NCBI GenBank assembly: GCA_964020085.1
Contig: OZ026598.1
Location: 25,292,897 to 25,356,896 of the forward strand
DNA: 64,000 nt
Direction of reading: 5' to 3'
Origin: Micromussa lordhowensis
Lineage: Eukaryota > Cnidaria > Anthozoa > Scleractinia > Lobophylliidae
A program made the translations under genes and the position numbers. A model generated the notes under the pieces. That model was given only the letters and a program-made list of their open reading frames with translations. It had not been told where the DNA came from and searched no databases. Of the stretch, positions 1-11,466 are shown piece by piece (position 1 is the stretch's first letter; each line of letters starts with the position of its first letter).

Positions 1-624
1 ATCTTCTCTGTCTGCTGCCATGACAGTCTGCATCATGATTTCTTTTAGGTATCGCTCTAGAATACTATTCATGTCTGTAGCATTGGCACTCAAAGCTGAT
101 CCCTCGGAGTTGCAGCTACTTCCAGTTGTCAAAGCATAACTTGGAATCACCAAGTTAATAGCTTTTTGCCATACTTCATCATAATAGTGACTGCAGTTCA
201 CTGACTGCAAAATCTAAAAGAAACAGTCTGTATACTTAACTAGCATACACTGTATGTCTTGTTCCATTAACCTGAGCTTTTAGGGAAATTCCTTATATTA
301 TAAGTGAATATAAAAATAGAAGTTTAAAATTTCAATTTAGAAACTTGACCACCCCATCTACGTCCCAAAAAACATGCCCAAAATAACTACCCCCCTCCAA
401 CCCTTGTAAGGAGGAATATTAGGAATCACAGCACAACATTAACATAGTAATCGACTTTGCAAATGACATACCCAGAAGTTGCAACATTCCAAAACTTTAC
501 AAAAAGAAAGTAACATAGAGGTGGTACAAAAAATATTTATAGCTAACTGTAACATCAGTAAAAAGCTTTACTGGGACCAGTATAGACAGAGAGACAAGAT
601 GATGATCAGGTGCTGAACCTCCAT

Positions 625-1315
625 TTGGCCATGCCAGAGCTGCACAGGGAACTGGAGAAAGTTTCTTATTTCATCTTATCGATATGAAGACATTGGAAGA
701 TCACGTTGAGATTGGTCATTTAACCAAGTTTGATGCTTTTAGGACGAACAGAGACCGGGTTGTAAACAAAGTGCGAGTCAGCGAGATGTGTGAGCCCATG
801 CATGCAGGTTAGCCCACATACAACAATTCATTGAGCATAAATGGCACTCCAGTTTATTATTCTTTTTTTAAGATGTTTGGGTGTCGGAAGTAGGCAATAC
901 TGCCAATACACCAAATCCCAAGTGCCGAGTTAATACCCCTAGGCTTTTAAGTAAAGTCCCCAGGGGCCAAAGAAAATCTGACCTCAGTTATTTAGCCTAA
1001 ATAGCCCTCCAGTTTAGCTTGGGTAGCTAGTAGTTACCCTCTTTACTGAGATGAAGGATTCCTGCCTAGCATGCCTCACAAGTGCTACCTTGACTTGCAT
1101 GCTTTTCTACCTTGCATATTTTTATGACTCACAGAGACTAAATCATGGACCTTCAATCTATACAAATGTCTATAATTTTGAGTCAGCATCCCCCCCAAGA
1201 AAAACAGTTTTTGGGGACACCATATTTAAATAAGAGATGGTGAAATTGGTCTATGTTCATCCTAAAAGCATCACAAGTGGACTAGAGGCTAATCTCAATG
1301 TACTAGCCAATATTA
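625..1315. repeat. Old fold-back repeat, relative of the element at 34628-35355
   Basis: The left side (690-755) contains AAGTTTGATGCTTTTAGG followed by an ACGAACAGAGA-like word. The right side (1250-1310) has the same words inverted (CATCCTAAAAGCATCA). The central GTCCCCAAAAAC and GGGGGATGCTGACT words also match the centre of the 34.6 kb copy. It lies in intron 4 of the broken gene. It is decayed and its ends are uncertain. Confidence 0.5.
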
Positions 1316-1663
1316 AAACATCTTCATTTCCGGACTTTAGTATTAATTACCTTTTTTGCACAAAACAACATTAACGAAAACATGTTCTGTGCCCTATGAT
1401 CCACTTTCTCCTTTATTTTGTCACATTCAGCTTCTAGCAGTTCTGTTATCTCGATGAAGTCTGGATCATCAAGCCTGCCTGCTATTGCCCTATGTACACT
1501 GGAAGTGACAAAGGGCAGACTTCTGTGTGAATGCTGTGTGGCTTCACGGAGCTCAGATTCTGCATTAATTCTTTCAAGGCCCTTCAACTAGGGGTTCAGC
1601 TCTTCGAAAGGAATGCGTAGCCATCTTGATTTAATTCTATTAACAGAAAAGATACATTCAAAG

Positions 1664-2293
1664 TTAAGGTGGCTCCCTATAGTTTACCATTGCATGAGCG
1701 CTGATGACGAAAGCTCAAGTAATCTGCGCGCACTCAAAGGTAAAAAATCAGTGTTTTGTGATTTTTATGACATCAACAGCTCAGGAGCACAAAAAGCAAA
1801 ACTGACAGTAAATTTACTCACGTTTCCTTCGATGAATTTTTTTAAAACTTGGCGGAGTTGTAACCACATATATTTCTTATGAAATATCTTATTAATTTTC
1901 CGTTAAAATCTGTCAGAGCTAATCTAATATATTTACAAAAATGATAAATTACAGAATATTGCAAAAACCGTCTGAACAACCTTGATTGAAATGTTAGGCA
2001 ATATCATTTCCATGATGCGGCAAAGCATGGAAAAGTTTCACCGAAGGAAAGTGTAGATATTAAAGAGTTTATGCCAAAATGAGGAATATATATGTCTGTC
2101 ATTAGATGACATGTTGTGTTGGTAATGGCCTTGATTTAAAAATTGACAACCAAAAAATAATCCTTATTTCAGCAGTATCCATACTGGTTAATCTCTACAG
2201 GGAAAACTTCAAGATAAATTAACTGTAAGTTTCGTTTTCTATCTCACACTTTACAGTGAGGGTGTTCGTAAATACTCTAGGGAGCCACCTTAA
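1664..2293. mobile_element. TTAA-flanked fold-back / MITE-like element
   Basis: It starts TTAAGGTGGCTCCCTA and ends with the inverted form AGGGAGCCACCTTAA. The outer TTAA on both sides is consistent with a TTAA target duplication (piggyBac-, Kolobok- or Sola3-type). The inner part has weaker inverted similarity and no coding capacity. It sits just upstream of the splice acceptor of an exon of the broken gene. Confidence 0.65.
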
Positions 2294-3606
2294 AATATGC
2301 TGTTAAAGTCCAACACTCTGAAACTGGTGGTACAACTTGTTATATACATTGTGAATCCCAGATATGCTCTTCCCCAACTGAATAACAAGGTAAACCATTG
2401 TTTCACGACATGCATGTACGAGTTGTTGTGTTGTACAAAACACAATAATTATCATTTTGTGTACATGTATATTGGAGAACCTAAAACATGCCCACTCGGC
2501 AATGAGGTACACTGTATTTTTTTCAACATTTCAAAAAGGAAATACGTACATCAAATGTATTACAACTTAAGACAAAAGAATTGCAATTCCTTAGCAAATG
2601 CAATGCACACAGCAGCTGACTGCAGGGTAAAAAACATGCTATATTAGATTAGGCTATTTTACAGTAATTTATACCTGTCCAATCATTAGTTTAATTTTGT
2701 GGCTTCATGTATATTTTACTTTCAAACTTACTTCACATCATTACAGTCCAAATTTGTAGCAACCATTGGCACTGTATGTGGCCGATAAGATGTTCGGAGA
2801 GTGGCACTTCCACACTGAAAAAATACAGCAATATTGTGGTTAAGGAGTGCATAAGTACCGGTTAGTATGTGTTGTATCAGATAAATTATATTTAGCATTT
2901 AACTGAATAGAAAATATATATTGACTAAATGGAAATGTACTTTCCCCCATCCCTTTTACAGCAATAAGATTTATCTCTTGTTCATCAGGGCATATGAGTG
3001 ATAACTTTGCATGTGTGCACTGGCATGGAAATTGAAAAAGATCGAAACTTGGAAGGTGGAGGCTCTCACTGCCAACACGTTCAAAACATTCATCTTATTT
3101 AATGTATGTACTAAGTTAACAGTATGTGTAAATAAGTCTGAAACATATCTAAACATTTAAACACAGGACGGACAAAAACCCATTATTTAGAGGTCTTTCC
3201 TTTGAATAACAACAACAATCTTTATTCGTACTCACACATACTTGCTTAAAACTACAAAAAGTTATACAATTAAAAAAAAATTTTGAAAATGAAATTGGAG
3301 TACTAGCTGCCTGGAATAACCATAAGGGCTAGCGAAGCCAAGCAGCCAGTTAACATCAGCATTAAGTAAAATTAGAATATAGGTCAGCAAGAAGATTGGA
3401 GCACAAATGCACACACAAGAAAAAAAGAAGAGGAAAAACGAAACGGTATTTATATGACATAAAGGAAGTCTAAAATAATAAATTATATATGAATACAAAA
3501 CATTAATATAAGAGCACAGAGTTTCTACGGCAACTAGTAACAGCTATGTATTAAACCATAAAAAAGTACTTAGAGAGGTGACGGAAATTAACAAAAGACT
3601 AGTTTA

Positions 3607-3852
3607 CAGGGCCGGGTTGTTCAAAGCCCGATTAAGGTAACCCAGGGTTAGCGAGAATTTTGATTTCAGTTTTGCAACTTTTCGGTGAGGTTTTCTGTTT
3701 ATATTGTTTGGCCTTCTCTTTTGAATTTGAATAATCTCAAACTAAACAAAAAATAGGAAGCGAAAAACATGTTTATACAAGGAAAATCAATGCTTGGGTT
3801 AACATTTTAATCCTGGGTTAGCGTTAACCGGCTTTCGAACAACCCGGCCCTG
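3607..3852. mobile_element. MITE with CAGGGCCGGGTTGTTC termini
   Basis: Terminal inverted repeats CAGGGCCGGGTTGTTC and GAACAACCCGGCCCTG bound a 246-bp non-coding body, with further inverted GGTTAGCG/CGCTAACC-type words inside. A second, inverted copy with an alignable body lies at 38681-38919, which confirms a dispersed family. No target duplication is readable because another MITE abuts the right end. Confidence 0.75.
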
Positions 3853-4081
3853 GGGCCCGTTTCTCGAAAGGCCCGGAAACTTTTCGGGCCCGTAAAGCCA
3901 TTTTTAATTAATCTGTGATAAAAAACAGAGAGGTGCATACGCCTGAAACTTCTTGTATTAAGGGAACTTCCGTTCCTATTAAGAATTTGTGAATAAAAAA
4001 GCTCTGTAATCATCTGGTTTGAGAGCTTGCTATATCTTTCCGGGTGCGAAAAGTTTTCGGGACTTTCGAGAAACGGGCCCC
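3852..4081. mobile_element. Second MITE abutting the first (GGGGCCCGTTTCTCGAAAG termini)
   Basis: Inverted repeats GGGGCCCGTTTCTCGAAAG and CTTTCGAGAAACGGGCCCC bound a 230-bp body. Subterminal AACTTTTCGGG and CGAAAAGTTTT words are also inverted. The left end shares its first base with the end of the preceding MITE, so one probably inserted at the terminus of the other. Confidence 0.7.
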
Positions 4082-4303
4082 TGGTCAATTAAAAATCAAA
4101 TACAACTACTAATAAGAACATAAGTAGCTAATAATCTTTGACTAGATTGCATTTTACTGACTCCTTGAAGTTTGAGATTGATAAGGTTTTCATATTAATA
4201 TTTTGCTTAGTCTTTAGAGCAATATAGCTTACTTGACCTTTCCACGATAAATGAGAATCTATTACAATACCTAGGTGTTTTATTGAATACTCTTGGTTTA
4301 AGT

Positions 4304-4352
<49 letters not shown>
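4304..4352. repeat. (AAT)n microsatellite, 3' tail of the LINE
   Basis: About 16 uninterrupted AAT units. They lie exactly at the 3' end of the minus-strand LINE, as in CR1/L2/jockey-type elements that end in short tandem repeats instead of poly(A). Confidence 0.85.
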
Positions 4353-4356
<4 letters not shown>

Positions 4357-5608
4357 TCTTTAATGAGGAAACTTTTTCACTAAAAAGTGGTTTACAAAAA
4401 GGACCTCGAAAATTAAAAATTAAAAATTTACAATGAATAAAAAATAATGCTAAAAGATGCTACTAAAAACTAACGTATTTTATGTGTAATACAAAACTTA
4501 AATCAATGAATTAAAAATCTGACGCTTCAAAATATTTACATTATCAGAGGCTCGTATAGTTTTGTCCAGCGAGTTAAAATCATTTACAGCATGATAGCCA
4601 GTTCTTTGTTTACCCCAGTTTCTTTTAACGGATGGAATTTTGAGGTTTGCTTTATTTCTTGTGTTGTAACTATGCTGTTCTTGCTGAGTGACTAATGTTA
4701 ATTCGTGATGCGTGAGACCATAAAGACATTTATATACATGTACGCATCGGCGCTGGAAGCGCCTTTTTTCTAGTGTTAACCACTTCAGTGTAGTTAACGC
4801 ATCAGACGCAGAAGAATACAGTGGTCGATCTAATATTATTTTAGCCGCCTTATTTTGAAGCACTTGCAAACTAGACATTAAAGTTACATTATGTTTGTCT
4901 CCCCAAACTAAATCAGCATACTCGAATAAGGGCATAACAAGGCTTTTATAAAAAAGGATACGCGCTTTAAACGGTAACAAATGCTTAATGCGTCTAAGTA
5001 GGCCAAGCCTTTGATTAACTTTCCCTGCCATGTATTCGACATGATTTGTCCACGAAAAATCAGACGATATTAAGATTCCAAGATATTTAAAACAAGTAAC
5101 ATTGTTTATACAATGATCAAAAATTGAAACGGTTAGAGCTATTTTCCTCTGTAACTTCTTGTTACTGCCTATAAGCATGCATTTGGTTTTCTCCAGATTC
5201 AGTGTTAACTTATGTTCATTTAGCCATTTCGCCACAGCCAGGAGGTCTTGGTTGAGCTTTCCAGTCAGCTCCTGAGAGGAAGACCCATAGCAGTAGATCA
5301 CCGTGTCATCTGCATAAAGTGATGCTTGACAGGCATCTAGAACGCTTGGCAAATCGTTAATGTAGATGACAAATAGCAGAGGACCCAGAATACTTCCCTG
5401 AGGGACCCCATGGGTAACTGGCAATTCAAGTTAAGTTAATGCCATTTAAAGAGAGAGTGACATGAAAGGTTAACATTGATATCTGTTGGTAAGATAAGAG
5501 GTGAACCAATCTTTGGTTACACCACGAATGCCATAATAATCTAGTTTTTCGATCAAGATATTATGATTTACAGTATCAAAGGCTTTACTGAAATCCAAAA
5601 ATAATTGC
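4353..5608 (-). pseudogene. 5'-truncated non-LTR retrotransposon, reverse transcriptase C-terminal half
   Basis: The minus-strand ORF from 5424 to 4498 (308 codons) starts within PVTHGVPQGSILGPLLF and contains YADDTVIY (catalytic YADD), KLTLNLEKTKCM, the FKYLGILIS block, and a C-terminal thumb ending in a stop at 4498. Upstream, 5608-5450 encodes [15 protein letters not shown] and [19 protein letters not shown], which precede it in such enzymes. A small deletion and stops between 5450 and 5424 break the frame. The endonuclease and ORF1 parts are missing, as in usual 5' truncation. The 3' end carries (AAT)n. The family is jockey-superfamily CR1/L2-like by motif; the clade assignment is from memory. 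It lies inside an intron of the broken gene. Confidence 0.88.
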
Positions 5609-6683
5609 AGCCACAATAGTACAAATGGCACATTAACAGTCACAATTGTACAACTGCAGCCACAATATTAACAGTCCTTAAATTAATTCTTTTAGTTTCC
5701 TGATGACAAATGACGATTTCCAAAATGGTTTTACAATTGCCACCCAAGTAACAACCACAAATGAAGAATACCCTCCCCCCCACCCCCGAGCTAATTATTG
5801 TAAAAAATCCTGTGGGTAAAGGGGAGGATGTTAACGTTTGATTTGAACATGATTTGCATGCATTAACTTCTCGTTTTGATTTTTGTAACCATTTGATAAT
5901 GAAGTATGTTTTATATAATATCCCAAGTACGGTTTTTTTTAAAAAAATGCCTACTAGTGTACTGAAGCTGCACTTACTGCGTTGTATGAATTGACCAACA
6001 TGCTTTTCAGGGTTTTCATACAAGAGGCATCATCCCAGCCAAATGGTAACGTTGTTTGGGATTGCTTGCTCTCTATGTATTTAGATGACGACTCTGAAAA
6101 ATGCATAGAATAAGTATTGTGCATAAACATCGGAGGACAGTGACCTGAAATAAGACCTGTCAATACTTTTCTCAGTCTTTTGTAGCCATGCATTTACATA
6201 TTGTAGTTAATTTGTCTTTTTAGGATCATAAGGGTTATAAGTGCTAAGACATGATTCAAAGGTTTTCAACAAAGAATTCTATCCTGCAAGACATGTTGTT
6301 ATATGTTACAACAAAATAAAATGAATGAAATGAGATTCAAATCAAGTATTCAGACCTGTCAGTTATATTTAAAGAGTGGATAATAAATACTTACCACTGC
6401 TAAATTGTGTCTGGCCAAACACACTCAACACTGCCTTAAGGAAGTTGCTTTCCCCGAGACAGGATGCCCTTTTAAGATTGGTGTGGCACATCCATCAAAC
6501 TCCTTCACCACCAAGTCATAATTAGCTGCAATGCTGCTAGCAGCATGAGCCATCACAACCTGAGGGAAATTGTTCTTGAACAGTCTCTTCTCAGCCTCTA
6601 GGAGATCACATAATGCCTCCCCTTGATCAAAGTCTAGATAATAAAAATACATAGTTTAAATAGAGGATATTACACGCCCATGC

Positions 6684-6783
6684 GTGGATATGAATTTCAT
6701 CTTTGAGTGTTCAACTGGACATCTCACAAGCGCAGCGAATGAGTGAGATATAAAGTTGGACACAAGAAGATAAAATTCATATC
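6684..6783. repeat. 100-bp imperfect palindrome
   Basis: Starts GGATATGAATTTCATCTT and ends with the inverse AAGATAAAATTCATATCC. The AGTGTTCAACTGGACATCTCAC side pairs with GTGAGATATAAAGTTGGACA. The loop is AAGCGCAGCGAATGA. It looks like a small MITE; no other copy was seen in the window. Confidence 0.6.
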
Positions 6784-7864
6784 CGCAAGCGAGCATGCAA
6801 TATGATTTTGTGTATTTACATTTGGCGGAACTAAACTTTAAGTAACTAAAAGAGATTGCAACAAAGAATATATTATAAATATTTTCCAGTTGGCATGAAA
6901 TGCTCACATGCTGGTATGGTAATAATTTATTCTTTTTTGTTGTAAGCATTAACAGTATATAAGGTTTGACAGGTTGTTAATGTATTCATCTCAGCTCTTA
7001 TCTTGTATGTCTGGTAATCTTTAATCACCTTTAGCCCCCAGAGGTTAGTGCACCTGCATTTGGTTGGGGAATATATTCCCATTTTTCCCACTGGGTTTTT
7101 GAATTTTCGTATCGGGTGGTTGCATTTATCAAGCTTTATAGCCTGAGTGGTATTTACTTTCATGTGTTATTAGAACTAATGTCTTATTTGAGCGTTGCAA
7201 AGATACTCAGACGGCTTTAAACACCCAGGCTCACAGTTCGAGCTGCGCACCCATTCACTTTGTACAAGTCATGAATATAAATAGGAATCTGTTTATTATA
7301 TTAACATACTACTAATGACGTTGTGACAATTTTCCAAAGATTTCAAACCACTTTCCAATCCCCGAAGATTTTCCAAAATTGTTTGGAAGGTTAGATGAAC
7401 GTTTCCGAAACATTTTGCAAAGATTGCCGAAGGCTTCCAAAGATAACCTATGATTTCCGAGAAGGGACTGATGATGTTTTCATCATACAGCAACACATCT
7501 GGGGAGTTTGTCAGAGTAGCTAATAGCAATGACAATCTTAAGACTTGAGGGCAGGACTGGGCCGGATGGAACAGTCACGATCACGAGAGGTGTAAGCAAA
7601 AGAGCAACTTAGCCTACCCCTACTGCGTCAACTTTTGTTCTCCTTCCGCCCGATCAATCTTCAATTTTGTGTTCGAAATACAAAATTGAAAATTGAAATC
7701 AATTTTCAATTTTTGATTTTCGCTTAATAAATTGTCTATTTTTGGCTTAAACAAAATTCAAAAGAGAATGATATTTCAAATTTTGTTTCTAAAAGCCCAT
7801 TGATTTCTTGTAAAAATATTCTATTTTTCATTCATCTGAAACCTTGGGAACAACAAAATTATTA
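6784..7864. other. No gene recognised
   Basis: AT-rich sequence with scattered short ORFs in all frames and no coding signature or splice-supported exon. The part from 7640 to 7790 has AATTGAAAATTGAAATCAATTTTC words like those in the element I termini. It may be a decayed relative. Confidence 0.5.
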
Positions 7865-7931
7865 CGGTTCGTCCACTCATTATTTTTAATTTCATCATCT
7901 ATGTTGAACAACAGTCAAAACCAATGTGGAG

Positions 7932-8324
7932 GGTCCGTGGGTCATTCGTCCATTCAATTTTCGTTTGAAATCGAAAATTTAAAATTGATGTCAATTTTTG
8001 ATTTTTATGACGTTTTAACACAAAAAATTAGAAAGTGCCTAATTGATAATATTTCGCTATTTTCCTTTCGATAAAACATTGAAGCAGAACTTATATTTTT
8101 ACTTTAATCTTGTCAACAATGAAGAGAAAAATGAAAGTGAGCGGCAATTTTGTTTCTCCGACATTGTTGCAATCTGTGACACGGCTTAGTTTTTCTGTTT
8201 TCGAGTAGTCTAAAAATTAAAAATTAACAATTGAAAATCGAAAATTGAAAATTGAAATCAATTTTCAATTTTTGTTTCTGGACAAAGAAATGCGCACTCG
8301 AAGTGACAAAAGTACCCCAGGGGG
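7932..8324 (+). repeat. Left terminal inverted repeat of element I
   Basis: AT-rich, with many AATTGAAAATTGAAATC words. The inner end is GTACCCCAGGGGG. It pairs with 22608-23001 on the opposite strand. The first gene of the element starts about 130 bp inside it, so the repeat may also act as promoter (inference). Confidence 0.85.
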
Positions 8325-8453
8325 AGCTGCAGAAGGGAATCCTTTGTCCTGTTGCCCAGTCTCTCGCGGCCTTGGTGAAACACTGTCTGTTTTCGTGGAG
8401 TCTTTGGCGTGTCTTTCTCAGCCCTATTTTTCTGTGATTGCGAGTTTATCATA

Positions 8454-10172
8454 ATGGCAAGCAGCAGGATACTGGACCTTTCACGCGAGGGAAAGAATCT
8501 TCGACTTCGCATCGCAGCGTCTGACTTATCGGTATCCAGACTTTCTCGAGCGTTTCAGGCAAGTAAATGCTGATGATTTCGTAGCTTTTGATTTTGTCAT
8601 GTTTTGTAGTGTCCCAGCATGGATTATAAAATGACTGGATTGGAAACGAGCTGACGTGATGGCCGCAACCGAGTGGAAATTCGTGACGTCATAAAATTAG
8701 CACCAACAGCGCGCAATTCCCGGTATCTTGGTTGTGATTATTTTAATAGTATGGATATCGCCGAATGTTTCGAAGAATGGGATCCAGATAATGAAGATAA
8801 TGAAACTATAAACCTCGATAGTTTGCTGCTGGGAGGAGAAGAGGAAGAAGTTGACGAGTCTGACTGCTCCGGTTCCGAAGAAGACGAAGATGAAGATGAT
8901 GAAAGTGTAAACAAATTTAAGTTTAAGTGTTGTAAGTGCCAAAAAGTGTACCACACTTCAGGCTGGCTAAAGAGGCATGAAGAGAGCTGCAGTGGTGCTA
9001 TAGGAAAGCCGAGGAAAAGGAAAAGGAAACCTGAGAAACTGTCGGAGCATCAAATGAAAACCCGGGCGATTCTCGCGGACCTTGGATTTGACGAGTACTT
9101 TGTTCGTGACTGTTTACCTGTCATTTTGCATCTCCTAAAAGAAATTACTTCTACAAAATCTGACATTGTGAAATTGAGAGGGAAGAGGTTTGCTGACTCT
9201 CAGCGTCAAGCAGATTTCCTTGTTGCTGAACTGGAAAAGGGCACAGAAAACGAAGTCAAGACCTTGTTGAGATATATTGCAAAAAAATTGTGGACAATAA
9301 CATTTGCCAGAGATAACCTGTTAAGTACTTCAAGTAGGCAACAGTACGTTGCGCAGCATTTGAATCAGTTTCGAAGTTCTGCCGAACTCGGATCAAAATG
9401 GATTGAACTGAACCACCTTGGCTCAGTGTCTACTGATAAGTTGCTGCTACAGAAGGTAGTAACTGTGCTTTATGAAAGTATCAATCGTCATCGATCTGAA
9501 TCTGTTATTAGTGCGCTACAAATTTGCGAAGAATATAGGGGAGAGACACTGCGCAAACGCCCATTTCTCACCCCTGCTGAGAACAATATCGTCGCCTATA
9601 TTGCGGGGTATGTCTGTCGAAAGACAAGAGACCGTTTAAAAAGAAATTACGACACTAGGTCGTCGAGCCAAACTGCCAAATGGAAATGCGAAAGGCTAGA
9701 CCGCATAATCAAGCTTTTAAACCAAATGGTACCGGGTGTTGCCAAGCAGACACCGGCCATGACTTATCCAAATTTGATGACATTGTCATTGACCAGAGGC
9801 GGCCTTTCTCAAGTGGACTGTTCAACATTTACTTTCTTTTGTTACCTGGAAGTTTCCATCCGTCCTTTTCTTAGCCTGGCACGTTTTCATAGCAGCTCTC
9901 GAACGTCTGACAGTGAACTACTTGACCAATTGATAGACAACTCTTCTCTGTTGAGACCTACCTGGCCTTACTCTTCATCTCTTCCTACTGAAGACAGTAA
10001 TTTACTCCTGAAGCTTTTTGTTCAGTTGTACTTTCGTGTGCGAAAGTGGGCGTATCTAAAAGTATACAAAGAGGAAAGAAAGGTAAAACAACAATTGGCC
10101 CATTTGAACACCTCAGCTCCTTCTGTTGACTTGCATGGCAAGGACAGCATCCGAAAAGCTCTAATGCCCTAG
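8454..10172 (+). CDS. Two-exon gene, zinc-finger-like and acidic N-terminal region, unidentified protein of element I
   Basis: Model: exon 1 8454-8562 (MASSRILDLSREGKNLRLRI...), GT donor at 8563; exon 2 8701-10172 after an AAAATTAG acceptor. The phases match (1 + 2), giving about 526 residues. A start at the ATG at 8751 (MDIAECFEEW) is possible if exon 1 is not used. Visible: an acidic run (EEEEVDESD...EEDEDEDDE), a Cys2-His-Cys finger-like segment FKCCKCQKVYHTSGWLKRHE (about 8926-8985), a basic stretch KPRKRKRKPEK, and later the motif NNIVAYIAGYVCRK (about 9585-9626). YIAGYV-type motifs occur in several transposase-derived proteins including THAP9/P relatives (from memory); no DDE triad is apparent. 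It lies just inside the left terminal repeat. A DNA-binding nuclear protein is a reasonable inference; the exact role is unknown. Confidence 0.65.
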
Positions 10173-11174
10173 AATTGTTTCAGAACAAAACTAGATGCCA
10201 GCAACTGTCATAGATTATCCTGGTTCAGGGAAGTGAAGGGGAGAGGGGATACTCCAGATTTATAGTGACAGGGAAGTATAATTTTTCAGGTAGTTTAGAT
10301 ATACCTGCAAGGTGTTCAAAAATAAGATATGTTGTACCAAAAAATGTTGTATTGAGTAATTAGGTACAGGTAAAAATGTAAATCGAAATCCACTTGATGT
10401 TTTTGGAATAATTTTTCAATACTTTGTTTTTTTAGCATTCTCTGGCAAACTGAAATATGATTGGTAATACAGTAACTGTTTCTTAAACTGTAGTAGAAGG
10501 TCTTTTAGAAAAAAAGATCATTTGTGGAGAAGACTAATGGATTTGTGGTTCAACACAGACAGTATGATGAAAAAAAAAATAAAAAACTGCTCCTTCTTGG
10601 CACCTTCTAAATTGTCATTCTGTGTGCGAAAAATGAAAAGCGGCCAACCCAAGATTCAGACAGTTTGCAAAGAAGAAAAACTTGTTAATGACTTATGCAC
10701 CAGCCATTTGGTGTTAAAAGGACTCATCAATCATTATTCTGTCAGGTTCTCCTGAGCAGATAGAGGCAGTGTGGTTAAAATATCTTCCCCAAGAGTAAAC
10801 CAAACCGGCATCCAAATCTAGTAGACATCTCTTGTATATATTCAGTCCATACAGTAATTATGGTGCTTATCATTGTGATTCCAGAATATATTTTAACCTT
10901 CCCACCCCCCTAGAATTTCCAGTTTAGTTCACACCCACCCTTATAAATGTTTGCTGTTGAGAGCTCTCTCCCCCTTAGAATTTTCAATGACCTTCCTTGG
11001 GGTTGGTATGGATGTTTCCTTGAATCACAGATAGGTCACAAATGAGCAGTGCACTACTGCAGTAATTCCCTTTTGGTGCAACTACTTATCCAAGGTACAT
11101 TTTATTTATATTCTAGTCTAAAACATACTGATACCTGCCTGAAGACTGTCCAATTTATTAATTCTTTATTGTCA
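10173..11174. other. 3' flank of the element I gene, no further gene seen
   Basis: AT-rich with no sustained coding signal. A 77-codon ORF at 10522 lacks support. Confidence 0.4.
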
Positions 11175-11466
11175 TTGCCACTTAACCAGTTCAGCAACAA
11201 AAAATGTTGCATAATAAGCAAAAATTATGAAGCATGACTCCCTTCAATTTCACGTCAGATTTATTAGAAGTATTTTTTTTAGGAAATTCAAAATGGAAGG
11301 TACATATGTAAACAGTCATGAACAATGTACTCTTCAAATCCAAGGTCCAAGAAATTCGCCCGGGGTTTCCTTTGATGCTCCGACGGTTTCTCTGGTTTTC
11401 TTTTCCTCGCAGCCTATAGTGAGTCGATGCTTTTTGATAGTGCATGTAATGAGCACCACTGCAGCC
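11175..11466 (-). pseudogene. Decayed inverted fragment of the 8454-10172 gene
   Basis: On the minus strand from 11466, blocks match 8985-9240 in order: GGCTGCAGTGGTGCT, AAACCAGAGAAACCGTCGG, AGCATCAAA, GACCTTGGATTTGAAGAGTA, GACTGTTTAC, CCTAAAAAAAATACTTCTA, AAATCTGACGTGAAATTGA and TTGTTGCTGAACTGG. Indels disrupt the frame. It is an old inverted partial duplication inside the same element. Two gene copies may once have been arranged tail to tail. Confidence 0.75.

Larger units (their letters stand above)
3205..4303 (-). mobile_element. Old 5'-truncated LINE fragment interrupted by two MITEs
   Basis: On the minus strand, 4300-4110 reads in one frame through IKHLGIVIDSHLSWKGQVSY. This is the typical block after the catalytic YADD region in jockey/CR1/L2-type reverse transcriptases. 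The 3' UTR resumes at 3606 and ends near 3205 with AATAAAGATTGTTGTTGTT. Everything between 3607 and 4081 is two inserted MITEs. A younger LINE lies at its 5' side. It is inactive. Confidence 0.6.
1..6633 (-). pseudogene. Broken multi-exon gene with P-loop-like motif (3' part, runs off the window start)
   Basis: Five minus-strand exons with good splice sites and matching phases: 6633-6395, 6144-5978, 2814-2732, 1636-1351 and 213-1 (open at the window edge). Seen: exon 1 encodes an acidic helical stretch, then GHPVSGK, which resembles a Walker A loop. The frame shifts by one base right after GK; the other frame continues SNFLKAVLSVFGQ and is the one that joins exon 2 in phase. Exon 4 has an in-frame TAG about 16 codons in (near 1587). 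Exon 3 reads TLRTSYRPHTVPMVATNLD. The protein family is not recognised. A nucleotide-binding role is only inferred from the motif. Intron 2 holds LINE and MITE insertions, and intron 3 holds a fold-back element. One frameshift plus one stop make this copy inactive unless they are assembly errors. The 5' start is not found. Confidence 0.6.

Noticed and set aside
6927..7535. Small minus-strand ORFs upstream of the broken P-loop gene
   Set aside because: No acceptor or donor in matching phase and repetitive composition, so not added as 5' exons.
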